From the NCBI RefSeq assembly GCF_014196835.1, contig NZ_JACIEK010000006.1, positions 180,593 through 244,592 of the forward strand: a DNA stretch of 64,000 nt, read 5' to 3'. The stretch is from Aureimonas pseudogalii (GTDB lineage Bacteria; Pseudomonadota; Alphaproteobacteria; Rhizobiales; Rhizobiaceae). Positions 21,397-30,720 of the stretch are shown here, piece after piece (position 1 is the first letter of the stretch; each line of letters opens with the position of its first letter). Made by a program: the position numbers and the translations under genes. Below the pieces are notes generated by a model. It made no database searches. It saw nothing but the letters and a program-made list of their open reading frames with translations, and was not told the DNA's origin.

Positions 21397-22137
21397 TCAG
21401 AGATGCTTTTCGATTACCGCCGCCATCTGGTCGGCCGACAGGGCCCCGGCGTACTTGTCGCCGTTGACGAAGAAGGTCGGCGTCGCGCTGACGCCATAAT
21501 CCGACTGGCCGGCCGCCTGGACGGCGACGACCTTGCCCTGCAGTTCGGTGTTCTGCAGGCAGGCCTTGAACTGGTCCTGGCTCATGCCGGCCAGCTGCGC
21601 GATCTTCAGAAGCGCCACGGAAGCGTTCTCGGCTGCGGCCCATTCGCCCTGTTGGTCGAACAGGACGTCGACCATCGCGGTGCGGCGCTCGTCGCCGGCG
21701 CAGCGCGCGAGCATGAAGGCGGCCACGGCGCGCGGATCGAACGGGAACTCGCGGATGATCAGCTTGGCCTTGCCGGTGTCGAGATAGTCCTTCTTGATCG
21801 CGGGATAGGACTCCGTATGGAAGTCGCGGCAATGGGTGCAGGTCATCGACGCGTATTCGACGATCGTCACGGGCGCGTCGGCGTTGCCGATCACCACGTC
21901 CGGCAGCGCCTGCGGCGACATCAGCTTGGAGACGTCGACGCTCCCGTCCGAGGTCGGCGCGGTGGCGGCGGCCGGGTTCGTGGCGCGCTCGGTCGCGGCA
22001 GGTGCGGCCGGCGTCGTCTGTGCACTGGCGACTGATGCGAAGCCGAGGGCCGCGAAGGCCACGCCGGAAATCAGAAGGGCACGCGCCGCCGAACGCAAGC
22101 GAGGAGCGCGATCGGCTGAGGTCTGGCGGTCGGACAT
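21397..22137 (-). CDS. DsbA-family thiol-disulfide protein
   Basis: A 246-residue exported thioredoxin-fold protein. A signal segment (LLISGVAFAALGFASVASAQ) is followed by about 45 low-complexity Ala/Pro/Thr residues and then the DsbA/BDBD-like fold. The redox motif CTHC is at 100-103 and the cis-proline loop is VSATPTFFVNGDKY. It should form or reshuffle disulfides in the periplasm. The low-complexity linker would let the domain reach away from the membrane if the signal segment stays as an anchor. The gene lies behind DUF721 in the same orientation, an arrangement common in Rhizobiales. Confidence 0.92.
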   Translation of the reverse strand: MSDRQTSADRAPRLRSAARALLISGVAFAALGFASVASAQTTPAAPAATERATNPAAATAPTSDGSVDVSKLMSPQALPDVVIGNADAPVTIVEYASMTCTHCRDFHTESYPAIKKDYLDTGKAKLIIREFPFDPRAVAAFMLARCAGDERRTAMVDVLFDQQGEWAAAENASVALLKIAQLAGMSQDQFKACLQNTELQGKVVAVQAAGQSDYGVSATPTFFVNGDKYAGALSADQMAAVIEKHL

Positions 22138-22260
22138 GGCGGCGGCGGCCTTTCGTGCATGGGGTTCGACGGCGAATCCCTTCCGATCGCGACCTAGCGC
22201 ATCGATTGTGGCAAAACCACCGGAAACGCTGCCGCCTCCGCCGCAACTCGCGGTGATCGG

Positions 22261-22818
22261 TCAGTCTTCGGGTGGAGCGGTGCGGGCGGCGTTGCGGCCG
22301 AGGATCCCCTCGCCGAAGCGTTCGAGCGCCGCCTTCAGCCGCGGGTTCTCGATGCGCGAGGTGGCCTCGGCGATGGTGGTCCGATCGGTGGCGGTGAGCG
22401 GGCGGATCGCAACCTTCCGGTTGGGCCGCTCGATCCGTACGGGCCGCTGCACGATCTTCAGCCGCGACACCGCCGGATAGCCGAAGAAGGCATTGACGCG
22501 CGCGATCAGCTCGCGCGATTCGTGTTGCAGCCGCAGCACGAAGGCGCCCTCGCAGGCCACCGTCAGCGTCGCCGGCTGAAACTCGCCGTCGCGGCTCGTG
22601 CCGCCGTCGGCCTTGGCCCATTGCAGCTTCTCGGGTCGGCACCCCTCGTGCAGCCTCTGCCCGGCGATCTCCGGCCAGGCGGCCAGCAGGCCCGAGGTCA
22701 TGCCGGCCTTCTTGGCGACGATCGGATCGACGAGATCGGACACGAGATCGCCGAGCGGTCGCGCGCCCCTGCGCGAGAACGAGAAGGAGGCCGGGCTCGG
22801 TGTCTTCACCCGCTTCAT
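22261..22818 (-). CDS. DUF721 (DciA-like) protein
   Basis: A 185-residue protein of the DUF721 family. The domain spans roughly residues 15-130, with the typical WPEIAGQRLHEGCRPEKLQW and LTVACEGAFVLRLQHESRELIARVNAFFGY. DUF721 includes DciA, a replicative-helicase operator in many bacteria; whether this alphaproteobacterial version loads DnaB is inference. ATG 22818 overlaps the stop of the preceding O-antigen ligase (ATGA), so the gene is translationally coupled to it although the two functions look unrelated. The C-terminus (RNAARTAPPED) is short and charged. Confidence 0.85.
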   Translation of the reverse strand: MKRVKTPSPASFSFSRRGARPLGDLVSDLVDPIVAKKAGMTSGLLAAWPEIAGQRLHEGCRPEKLQWAKADGGTSRDGEFQPATLTVACEGAFVLRLQHESRELIARVNAFFGYPAVSRLKIVQRPVRIERPNRKVAIRPLTATDRTTIAEATSRIENPRLKAALERFGEGILGRNAARTAPPED

Positions 22819-24044
22819 CGGCTTTGGCTCGGCGCATGGCGAGCCGCTAGCGTCTCCCGTCGCAGTTTCGTCAGCAATACGGACATCGTGCCGAACACGG
22901 CGATCAGCGTCCACTCGTTGAGCAGCACGCCGTGGAAGCTGCCGAACAGGACGAGGAACGCCACGAGAACGCAGGCCGTCTCGCGCTCCAGTTGGTTTGC
23001 GCGAGAGCGGAACACGGCGACGAGGAAGGCCGCGAAGACCGAAACGAGAAGCGCGAAGCCGATCAGCCCGCTCGACAGCGCCTCGTCGAAGAAGAAATTG
23101 TGCAGGTGCTCGTAATAGGTGACCATGTAGGCGTTGCCGCCCGCTTTCTCGGCCACCCGGTCCATCCGCACGGTGCCGCCGACGCCCAGCCACGGATGCT
23201 CGGCGAGGACGCTCGCGGCCGAACGCCACATCACGAGGCGCACGTCGGCCGAGCCCGTGACGTTTCCCGTCGCCTCGAAATTCTTGAGTTCGACGACACC
23301 GGCCTCGAACCGGTTTGCGACGATGCTGCCAACGGGATAGGCGCCGACCACGACGACCGCGGCGATGGCGCCGAGGAGCGTCCACGTCTGCTGCCGCGTC
23401 CGGCGGCGTAGGGCGAACAGGGTGTAGAGGTCGAGCACGGCGGTCATCAGCATGAGCACGAGCGCGGCGCGGGTTCCGCTGAGCACGATCGGAACCGTCG
23501 CGAGATAGGTCCAGAGCGGGCCGTTGGGCAGGAACCGCAGCGGGCGCTGCGCCGGAAGGCGGGCCGCGAGGCCGACGATCCCGGCGACGAAGGCGAAGAT
23601 CGCCTCGTTGACGCCGAGGCCGACGCGCCCGCCGATCATCGCGAACTGGATGGGCGTCGCCACGAGCAGCACGAGCAGGCCGATCCGTGCGCCGGTCGCC
23701 AGCGCGTCGAGCGGCCGGCGCACGAGGCAGAGGCCGAGCGGCAGGAAGACGAGCGCGAGCTCCAGCCCGGCATAGGAGAGCACCCGGTTGCCGGCGATCG
23801 GCTCGCCGCGCGCGAGGCTGAGGCCGATCTGCCAGAGCGCCCAGGCCGAGAGCGTGACGGCGAAGGCCGGCGTCCACTGGCGGATCGTGCGATGGCGGAT
23901 CGCGGCGAGATAGATCCCGCAGACCGCGAAGAGGATAAAGACCACCTTGCCGATCGACAGCATGGCTGCAAGCGCCGCGAAGCCGGCCGCCAGCAGCACG
24001 GCATCGAAGCGGCGCCGCGACAGAAGGATGCGTCGGATCGTCAT
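22815..24044 (-). CDS. O-antigen ligase family membrane protein
   Basis: A 409-residue integral membrane protein with about eleven hydrophobic helices and the Wzy_C-type periplasmic loop (HPWLGVGGTVRMDRVAEKAG ... YEHLHNFFFDEALSSGLIG). That loop carries the conserved glycine-rich text and His of O-antigen ligases/polymerases. These enzymes transfer or join lipid-linked polysaccharide in the periplasm. ATG 24044 overlaps the stop of the GT25 glycosyltransferase (ATGA), which makes a polysaccharide pair. Whether it acts as WaaL-type ligase, Wzy-type polymerase or on another glycan cannot be told. Confidence 0.85.
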   Translation of the reverse strand: MTIRRILLSRRRFDAVLLAAGFAALAAMLSIGKVVFILFAVCGIYLAAIRHRTIRQWTPAFAVTLSAWALWQIGLSLARGEPIAGNRVLSYAGLELALVFLPLGLCLVRRPLDALATGARIGLLVLLVATPIQFAMIGGRVGLGVNEAIFAFVAGIVGLAARLPAQRPLRFLPNGPLWTYLATVPIVLSGTRAALVLMLMTAVLDLYTLFALRRRTRQQTWTLLGAIAAVVVVGAYPVGSIVANRFEAGVVELKNFEATGNVTGSADVRLVMWRSAASVLAEHPWLGVGGTVRMDRVAEKAGGNAYMVTYYEHLHNFFFDEALSSGLIGFALLVSVFAAFLVAVFRSRANQLERETACVLVAFLVLFGSFHGVLLNEWTLIAVFGTMSVLLTKLRRETLAARHAPSQSR

Positions 24045-24793
24045 GTGTCGTTTCCCTTCGCGGCCCCGGCGAACCATGCACGGCGCACGAGATCGAGCGT
24101 GCGGAACCCCAAGGTCGGCAGTCGCCGCCAGGGCTTCAGCTTCATCGCGCCGTATCGCCGCCCGGCCTGCGTCAGGCTCGACTTGGAATGGGCCCCGAAC
24201 CGCACGAGATCCGGCCAGATGTCGCGCGTGCGCAGGCCCGTCGCCCAGCCGCGTTCGAGCGCCACGTCGTAGGGCAGCCGCATCGGCGTCAGCGCGTTGG
24301 CGAGGCGCGCAGCGGCTTCGCGCCGGACGACGTAGGCGGCGGCGCTGCCGGTCGGCCCGAACAGCGCGGCGTAGAGCGCCCGCCCGTGTGGCAGGGTGCG
24401 CAGGCGTCGCTTGGTCGGCTGGCGATGATGGGCGAAGCGCACGACGTCCCAGTCGTCCCGTTGCCCCAGCGCCTCCAGCACGGCGAGAAGTTCGGGCTGC
24501 GGCGCGATGTCGTCCTCGAAGATCACCCCCGCATCCGCCGCGCTCGCCGCGATGGCGCGAAGCGCCGCGAGGTGGCTGACATAGCAGCCATATTCGCCGT
24601 CCATCGGCTGCTTGCCATGGTCGCGCAGGAAGCCGGCGAGATCGAGATCGTGCCGCGCCTCCGGCGGCACGGTCTTTCCATCGACCGCGGGGCTCCGTAT
24701 CAGATCGATGCCGAGCGCGGCCGCGTCGGCCCTGATGGTGGACAGGCGTTCGGGGGACCGGTCGAGATTGATGACGAAGAAATCGATCTTCAC
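24041..24793 (-). CDS. Glycosyltransferase family 25 (LPS biosynthesis type)
   Basis: A 250-residue GT25 enzyme. The N-terminus IDFFVINLDRSPERLSTI, the central GCYVSHLAALRAIA and the acidic VIFEDDIAP (DxD-like metal site) are family marks, and a conserved DVALERGWATGLR lies near the C-terminus. GT25 members add sugars, often galactose, to lipooligosaccharide on the cytoplasmic side. The stop overlaps the O-antigen ligase start. The start at 24793 overlaps the mutY start by 23 bp head to head, so its promoter must lie inside mutY coding sequence. Confidence 0.88.
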   Translation of the reverse strand: MKIDFFVINLDRSPERLSTIRADAAALGIDLIRSPAVDGKTVPPEARHDLDLAGFLRDHGKQPMDGEYGCYVSHLAALRAIAASAADAGVIFEDDIAPQPELLAVLEALGQRDDWDVVRFAHHRQPTKRRLRTLPHGRALYAALFGPTGSAAAYVVRREAAARLANALTPMRLPYDVALERGWATGLRTRDIWPDLVRFGAHSKSSLTQAGRRYGAMKLKPWRRLPTLGFRTLDLVRRAWFAGAAKGNDT

Positions 24794-25958
24794 GAGGCAA
24801 GCCCAGGCTGCGGACGGGACGCTCGCCCGAGGCGCCCCGGATGAACGCCCTCCCCGGCCAAGTCAAGCGAGCCCGGCCGGCGCGGCCCTCTCTACGGCGC
24901 TTCTCGACTGGTACGACCGCCACGCCCGCGATCTGCCCTGGCGTACCTCTCCGGCCGACCGCAAGCGTGGCATCCGGCCCGATCCCTATCGCGTCTGGCT
25001 GTCGGAGGTGATGCTTCAGCAGACCACCGTGGCGGCGGTGAAGAGTTACTTCCAGACCTTCACCAAGCGCTGGCCGACGGTGGCGGACCTCGCGGGCGCG
25101 CCGGACGAAGCGGTGATGGGCGCCTGGGCCGGCCTCGGCTACTACGCCCGCGCCCGCAATCTCCTCGCCTGCGCCCGCGTCGTAACGCTCCAGCACAACG
25201 GCCGGTTTCCCGAGACGGCGGAGGAGCTGCGGGCGCTGCCCGGCATCGGCGACTACACCTCGGCTGCCATCGCGGCGATCGCCTTCGACGAGCCGGCAGC
25301 GGTGGTGGACGGCAACATCGAGCGGGTGACGACGCGCCTCCATGCGATCGAGACGCCGCTTCCGGCCGCCCGCAAGGCGATCCGCGCCTTCGTCGACGCC
25401 ATGACGCCAAGCCTTCGTCCGGGCGACTTCGCGCAGGCGATGATGGATCTCGGCGCCACGATCTGCACGCCGCGTCGTCCGGCCTGCGTGCTCTGTCCAG
25501 TATCCGCGGGTTGCCGGGCGCGGATGGAGGGTCGGCCGGAGGAGTTTCCCCGCAAGCTCGCCAAGAAGGCCAAGCCGGCGCGCATCGGCGCCGCCTTCGT
25601 CGCCCGCCGGGCGTCGGACGGGGCGGTCTGGCTGCGCCGGCGACCGAGCACGGGCATACTCGGCGGCATGAGCGAGCCGCCCTCCACCGACTGGTCGTCG
25701 CGAATGGACGGCGGGACCGGCCGCGACGCCGCACCCTTTGCCGCGGGGTGGCGACTCGCCGGCAGCGTCGCGCACGGCTTCACGCATTTCGATCTCGTCC
25801 TCGAAGTTTGGACTGCCGAGATCGACGCCGACCCCGCGACCGAGGGCTGGTGGGCGACGCCGGCCTCTCTCGTGGACGAAGCTCTGCCGACACTGATGCG
25901 CAAGGCCGTCGCGGTCGCCGAAAGCACGGCGCCGGCAACGAAGGAAAGATCGCGATGA
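24771..25958 (+). CDS. mutY: A/G-specific adenine DNA glycosylase MutY
   Basis: Base-excision repair enzyme removing adenine mispaired with 8-oxoguanine or guanine, 395 residues. It has EVMLQQTTVAAVKSYF, the helix-hairpin-helix LPGIGDYTSAAIAAIAF, the catalytic-Asp segment VVDGNIERV, the [4Fe-4S] cysteines in CTPRRPACVLCPVSAGC, and a C-terminal NUDIX-like domain that reads 8-oxoG. ATG 24771 is the last canonical in-frame start before the conserved core at about residue 41. The first 40 residues (TKKSIFTRQAQ...) are not conserved, and a non-canonical later start is possible. The stop overlaps the HAD gene start (ATGA). Confidence 0.95.
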   Translation: MTKKSIFTRQAQAADGTLARGAPDERPPRPSQASPAGAALSTALLDWYDRHARDLPWRTSPADRKRGIRPDPYRVWLSEVMLQQTTVAAVKSYFQTFTKRWPTVADLAGAPDEAVMGAWAGLGYYARARNLLACARVVTLQHNGRFPETAEELRALPGIGDYTSAAIAAIAFDEPAAVVDGNIERVTTRLHAIETPLPAARKAIRAFVDAMTPSLRPGDFAQAMMDLGATICTPRRPACVLCPVSAGCRARMEGRPEEFPRKLAKKAKPARIGAAFVARRASDGAVWLRRRPSTGILGGMSEPPSTDWSSRMDGGTGRDAAPFAAGWRLAGSVAHGFTHFDLVLEVWTAEIDADPATEGWWATPASLVDEALPTLMRKAVAVAESTAPATKERSR

Positions 25959-26563
25959 CCATCCGCCACGTCGTGTTCGATATCGGGCGCGTTCTCGTGC
26001 ACTGGGATCCCGAGATCCCCTATCGCCGGCTCATTCCCGACGAGCGGGAGCGCGCGGCGTTTCTCGCCGAGATCTGCACGGCGGACTGGAACCTCGAACA
26101 GGACCGGGGCCGATCCTGGGCCGATGCGGAGGCCGCGCTCCTCGCCCTCCATCCGGGCCAGGAAGCACTCATCCGCGCGTTTCGCCTGCATTGGCACGAG
26201 ATGGTGCCGCATGCGCTGGACGAGACGGTCGCGATCTACCGGCGCCTGATCGAACAGGGAGCCGACGTCACGCTGTTGACGAACTTCGCGGCCGACACCT
26301 ACGTGGAGGCTGCCGAGCGTTTTCCGTTTCTGGCGCAGGCGCGCGGCGTCACGGTGTCGGGACGCATCGGGCAAATCAAGCCGGATCGCGCGATCTTCGA
26401 GCACCACGCCGAAAGCTTCGCACTCGATCCCGCCGCCACCTTCTTCGTCGACGACAACGCGGCGAACGTCGCCGGCGCCCGCGCGGCCGGTTGGGACGCC
26501 GTGCTCTTCACGGACGCCCCGACGCTGCGCGCAGACCTTAGCCAGCGCGGCTTCGCCGTCTGA
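25955..26563 (+). CDS. HAD-superfamily hydrolase (HAD-IA, YihX-like)
   Basis: A 202-residue HAD phosphatase. Motif I is VVFDIGRVLVHWD, in which the second catalytic Asp position is Gly (DIG), as in the YihX/epoxide-hydrolase-N-like subgroup of HAD proteins. Motif II is LLTNFA, motif III K is in GQIKPDRAIF, and motif IV is FFVDDNAANV. The substrate is unknown; related proteins dephosphorylate sugar phosphates. ATG 25955 follows AAGGAAAG and overlaps the mutY stop, so the two are coupled. It converges on ccrM with the two stops exactly adjacent. Confidence 0.85.
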   Translation: MTIRHVVFDIGRVLVHWDPEIPYRRLIPDERERAAFLAEICTADWNLEQDRGRSWADAEAALLALHPGQEALIRAFRLHWHEMVPHALDETVAIYRRLIEQGADVTLLTNFAADTYVEAAERFPFLAQARGVTVSGRIGQIKPDRAIFEHHAESFALDPAATFFVDDNAANVAGARAAGWDAVLFTDAPTLRADLSQRGFAV

Positions 26564-27700
<1,137 letters not shown>

Positions 27701-27881
27701 TTACTCGACACTCGGCTTGTGGGTGTCATGGTTACCGAACGGGCTTAACGGGAGGTGAAGGCGCGCCCTCAAATCGCGGTGGGACGCTGCCTTGCGGCCC
27801 GCGCGGGTGTTCTTCCCGGCCCCGCCATGTTAACCGAACCGCCATTCACCCTCCGGTTCGATGCCCTCAGGAGCGCATGCG

Positions 27882-28565
27882 ATGGCTCTCTCCCTCATCA
27901 TGTTCGATTGCGATGGCGTGCTCATCGATTCCGAGATCATCGCGGCGCGGGTCGAGGCCGAGCGCCTCGGCGAACTCGGCTACGAGATCACCGCCGAGGA
28001 GATCGCCGAGCGCTTCGCCGGGCTGACGCTGCTGCGCATGATGGAGCTCTTGGCCGAAGAGTCCGGCATGAACTTCCCGGACGATTTCGCCGCCAAGACG
28101 GACGCCGAGATCGAGAAGCGGCTGGCGAGCGACATCACCGCCATCGCCGGAGCGGCGGAGATGCTGGACAGGCTCGACCTGCCGCGTTGCATCTGCTCGA
28201 ATTCGATGTCGATGCGGCTCGAGATGTGCCTGCGCAAGGTCGGGCTCTGGGACAAGTTCCGCCCCTACGTGTTCTCGGCGCTGGAAGTCGGCACCAAGCG
28301 CGGCAAGCCGGCGCCGGACGTCTATCTCTTCGGGGCCGAGCAGTTCGGCGTCTCGCCGCGCGAGGCCGTGGTGATCGAGGATTCGGTGCACGGCGTGGCC
28401 GCGGCGAGCGCGGCCGGCTGCCGCGTGGTCGGTTTCGTCGGCGGCAAGCACACCTACCCAGGTCACGGTGACGCGCTGACCGAGGCGGGCGCCGAGACGA
28501 TCATCCGCCGGCTGTCGGACTTTCAGGCCGTGGTGGAAGCCTTCGCCGAATGGGAAGCCGCCTGA
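27882..28565 (+). CDS. HAD-IA family phosphatase (phosphoglycolate-phosphatase-like)
   Basis: A 227-residue HAD phosphatase with all four motifs: DCDGVLIDSE (nucleophile and acid/base Asp), ICSNSMSMRLE, a Lys in TKRGKPAPDVY, and VIEDSVHGVAAA. The cap domain is the alpha-helical C1 type. The subgroup contains beta-phosphoglucomutase-like and 6-phosphogluconate or phosphoglycolate phosphatases, and the substrate here is open. ATG 27882 is chosen because AGGAG lies 8 nt before it; a further ATG seven codons upstream is in frame. It is divergent from ccrM over 193 bp. Confidence 0.88.
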   Translation: MALSLIMFDCDGVLIDSEIIAARVEAERLGELGYEITAEEIAERFAGLTLLRMMELLAEESGMNFPDDFAAKTDAEIEKRLASDITAIAGAAEMLDRLDLPRCICSNSMSMRLEMCLRKVGLWDKFRPYVFSALEVGTKRGKPAPDVYLFGAEQFGVSPREAVVIEDSVHGVAAASAAGCRVVGFVGGKHTYPGHGDALTEAGAETIIRRLSDFQAVVEAFAEWEAA

Positions 28566-28599
28566 CGCGGCTTCTACCCGTGACGGCCACCGGCGCGTC

Positions 28600-29172
28600 T
28601 CAGCTTCGCGGCTGAGCCGCCGGTTTGGCGCCGGCTGGCGCCCCCTCGTCGAACCCCGCGAACACGACGAGCGTCTTGCCGGCCGGCACGGGAATGCGGA
28701 TGGCGCGATCGACATAGCTGAAGCTCTGCGGACCACCGGCGGGATCGGTGGAGACGGACACCTGCCCCAGCTTGCTGTAGGCGACTTTTCCGGCATCCAC
28801 GATGGCGATGCGGATCGGCAGCTGGGTCGTGCCCGGCTTGGCAGAAAGGCCCGGCACGAGGCGCCCAGCGACGCCGATCTCCATATAGAGTTGCCCGTCT
28901 TTGACCCGGCAGGAGCGCGTCGTCGAAGCGATCGACGCGATGTACTGAAGATTGTCGCCGGCACCCCGGCGCAGGATGGCGGTGCCCTCGCGAAGGCTCA
29001 CCTGCGGGCAGTAATCGGGCACCACCCCGGCGCTTTCGGCCGTCTGGACCGGGCGCACCACCGGCGGGGCCGCCGGTGTTCCCGTGCCCGACGTGCTGCA
29101 GGCGGCAGTGAGCAGACCGGCCGCGACGACGCCGGCGAGCGTCGAACTCTTGGAAACCAGAGACATATGCAT
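28600..29172 (-). CDS. Putative outer-membrane lipoprotein
   Basis: A 190-residue lipoprotein. The N-terminus is a lipoprotein signal with lipobox LLTAAC, followed by a Thr/Pro-rich linker and a soluble domain of about 120 residues (VSLREGTAILRRGAGDNLQYIASIASTTRSC). That domain alternates beta strands and ends in a Pro/Ala-rich tail. Two other cysteines (in DYCPQVSL and RSCRV) may pair in the periplasm. Proteins like this are common as uncharacterised Rhizobiales lipoproteins, and no function is claimed. Start is ATG 29172 or ATG 29166, two codons later. It is divergent from thrC. Confidence 0.75.
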   Translation of the reverse strand: MHMSLVSKSSTLAGVVAAGLLTAACSTSGTGTPAAPPVVRPVQTAESAGVVPDYCPQVSLREGTAILRRGAGDNLQYIASIASTTRSCRVKDGQLYMEIGVAGRLVPGLSAKPGTTQLPIRIAIVDAGKVAYSKLGQVSVSTDPAGGPQSFSYVDRAIRIPVPAGKTLVVFAGFDEGAPAGAKPAAQPRS

Positions 29173-29310
29173 CCCGCGGTTCTTCCCTTATCGTGGTGGG
29201 CCGTTCTATATCAGGCTGCCTGTCGCGTTGCGACCGCCACCGTCCGGAAAACGAGGGCTTTCCCCGACCGACGATGAGAAGCGGCCCGGACAGGGCCGAT
29301 GGGAGTAGTC

Positions 29311-30720
29311 GTGAGATATGTGAGTTCGCGGGGCGAAGCTCCGATCCTGGGTTTCGCGGACGTTCTTCTGGCAGGTCTTGCCAGCGATGGCGGCCTCTAT
29401 GTTCCCGAAACCTGGCCGACCATCACGCCGGAGGCCATCGCGTCCTTTGCCGGGCGCTCCTATGCCGACGTGGCGATCGAGGTGTTGACGCCGTTCGTCG
29501 GCGAGGACATCCCGGCCGCCGACCTCGAGCGCATGGTGCGTGAGGCCTACGCGACGTTCCGCCACCCCGCCGTGGCGCCGCTGGTGCAGATCGGCGACCG
29601 GCACTTCGTGCTCGAACTGTTCCACGGACCGACGCTCGCCTTCAAGGACGTGGCGATGCAGCTGCTCGCGCGGCTGATGGACCACGTGCTCGCCGAGCGC
29701 GGCCAGCGCGCCACGATCGTCGGCGCCACCTCGGGCGACACCGGCGGCGCGGCGATCTCGGCCTTCGCCGGCAGCGACCGAACCGATATGTTCATCCTCT
29801 TTCCCAAGGGCCGCGTCTCGCCGGTGCAGCAGCGCCAGATGACGACGTCGGAGGCCGCTAGCGTCCATGCCGTGGCGATCGAGGGCACGTTCGACGACTG
29901 CCAGGCCATGGTGAAGGCCATGTTCAACGACCGGGCCTTCCGGTCGGAAGCGGCGCTGTCGGGCGTCAATTCGATCAACTGGGCGCGGATCATGGCCCAG
30001 ATCGTCTATTACTTCACGGCCGCCGCCAGCGTCGGCGCGCCGGCGCGCAAAGTGTCCTTCACCGTGCCGACCGGAAATTTCGGCGACATTTTTGCCGGAT
30101 ACGCTGCCAAGCGCATGGGGCTGCCCGTCGATCGTCTGATCGTCGCGACCAACGAGAACGACATTCTCGAGCGCACGCTGCGCACCGGGCGCTACGAGAT
30201 GGAGGGCGTCCACGCCACCATGTCGCCCTCGATGGACATCGAGATCTCGTCCAATTTCGAGCGGCTCCTCTTCGACGCCGGCGGCCGCGACGTGGATGCC
30301 CTGCGCTCGATGATGCAGCAGCTGCAGCAGTCGCGCGCCTTCACGATTCCCGAGGCGACGCTCGACGCCATCCGCGCCGAGTTCGACGCCGGGCGCACGA
30401 GCGAGACGCAGACCGCCGAGACGATCCGCGCCTATCTCGGCACCACCGCCTACCTCCTCGACCCCCACACCGCCGTCGGCGTCGCAGTGGCGGACGCGCA
30501 TATCGGTGACGTCGCGATGATCACGCTGGGAACGGCGCACCCCGCCAAGTTCCCGGCCTCGGTGAAGGCGGCCTGCGGCATCGAGCCTCCGTTGCCGCCG
30601 AGCCATGGCGACCTGATGACGAAGGGCGAGCGGTTCGACGTCCTGCCCAACGATCTTGCGGCGCTGCAGGCCTACATTCGCGAACGCAGTCGGGCCGTCC
30701 GGCTGGGAGCCGCCGCATGA
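29311..30720 (+). CDS. thrC: Threonine synthase
   Basis: PLP enzyme converting O-phosphohomoserine to threonine, 469 residues. The PLP lysine is in HGPTLAFKDVAMQ, and the substrate and phosphate loops are GATSGDTGGAAISAF and FTVPTGNFGDIFAGY. GTG 29311 (reading MRYVSSRGEAPILGF) is preferred over ATG 29299: it matches the family N-terminus and has GGGAG 5 nt upstream, while the ATG has no clear ribosome site. The stop overlaps the M16 protease start by ATGA. The homoserine kinase that feeds it (thrB) is separate, about 8 kb away on the minus strand. Confidence 0.95.
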   Translation: MRYVSSRGEAPILGFADVLLAGLASDGGLYVPETWPTITPEAIASFAGRSYADVAIEVLTPFVGEDIPAADLERMVREAYATFRHPAVAPLVQIGDRHFVLELFHGPTLAFKDVAMQLLARLMDHVLAERGQRATIVGATSGDTGGAAISAFAGSDRTDMFILFPKGRVSPVQQRQMTTSEAASVHAVAIEGTFDDCQAMVKAMFNDRAFRSEAALSGVNSINWARIMAQIVYYFTAAASVGAPARKVSFTVPTGNFGDIFAGYAAKRMGLPVDRLIVATNENDILERTLRTGRYEMEGVHATMSPSMDIEISSNFERLLFDAGGRDVDALRSMMQQLQQSRAFTIPEATLDAIRAEFDAGRTSETQTAETIRAYLGTTAYLLDPHTAVGVAVADAHIGDVAMITLGTAHPAKFPASVKAACGIEPPLPPSHGDLMTKGERFDVLPNDLAALQAYIRERSRAVRLGAAA

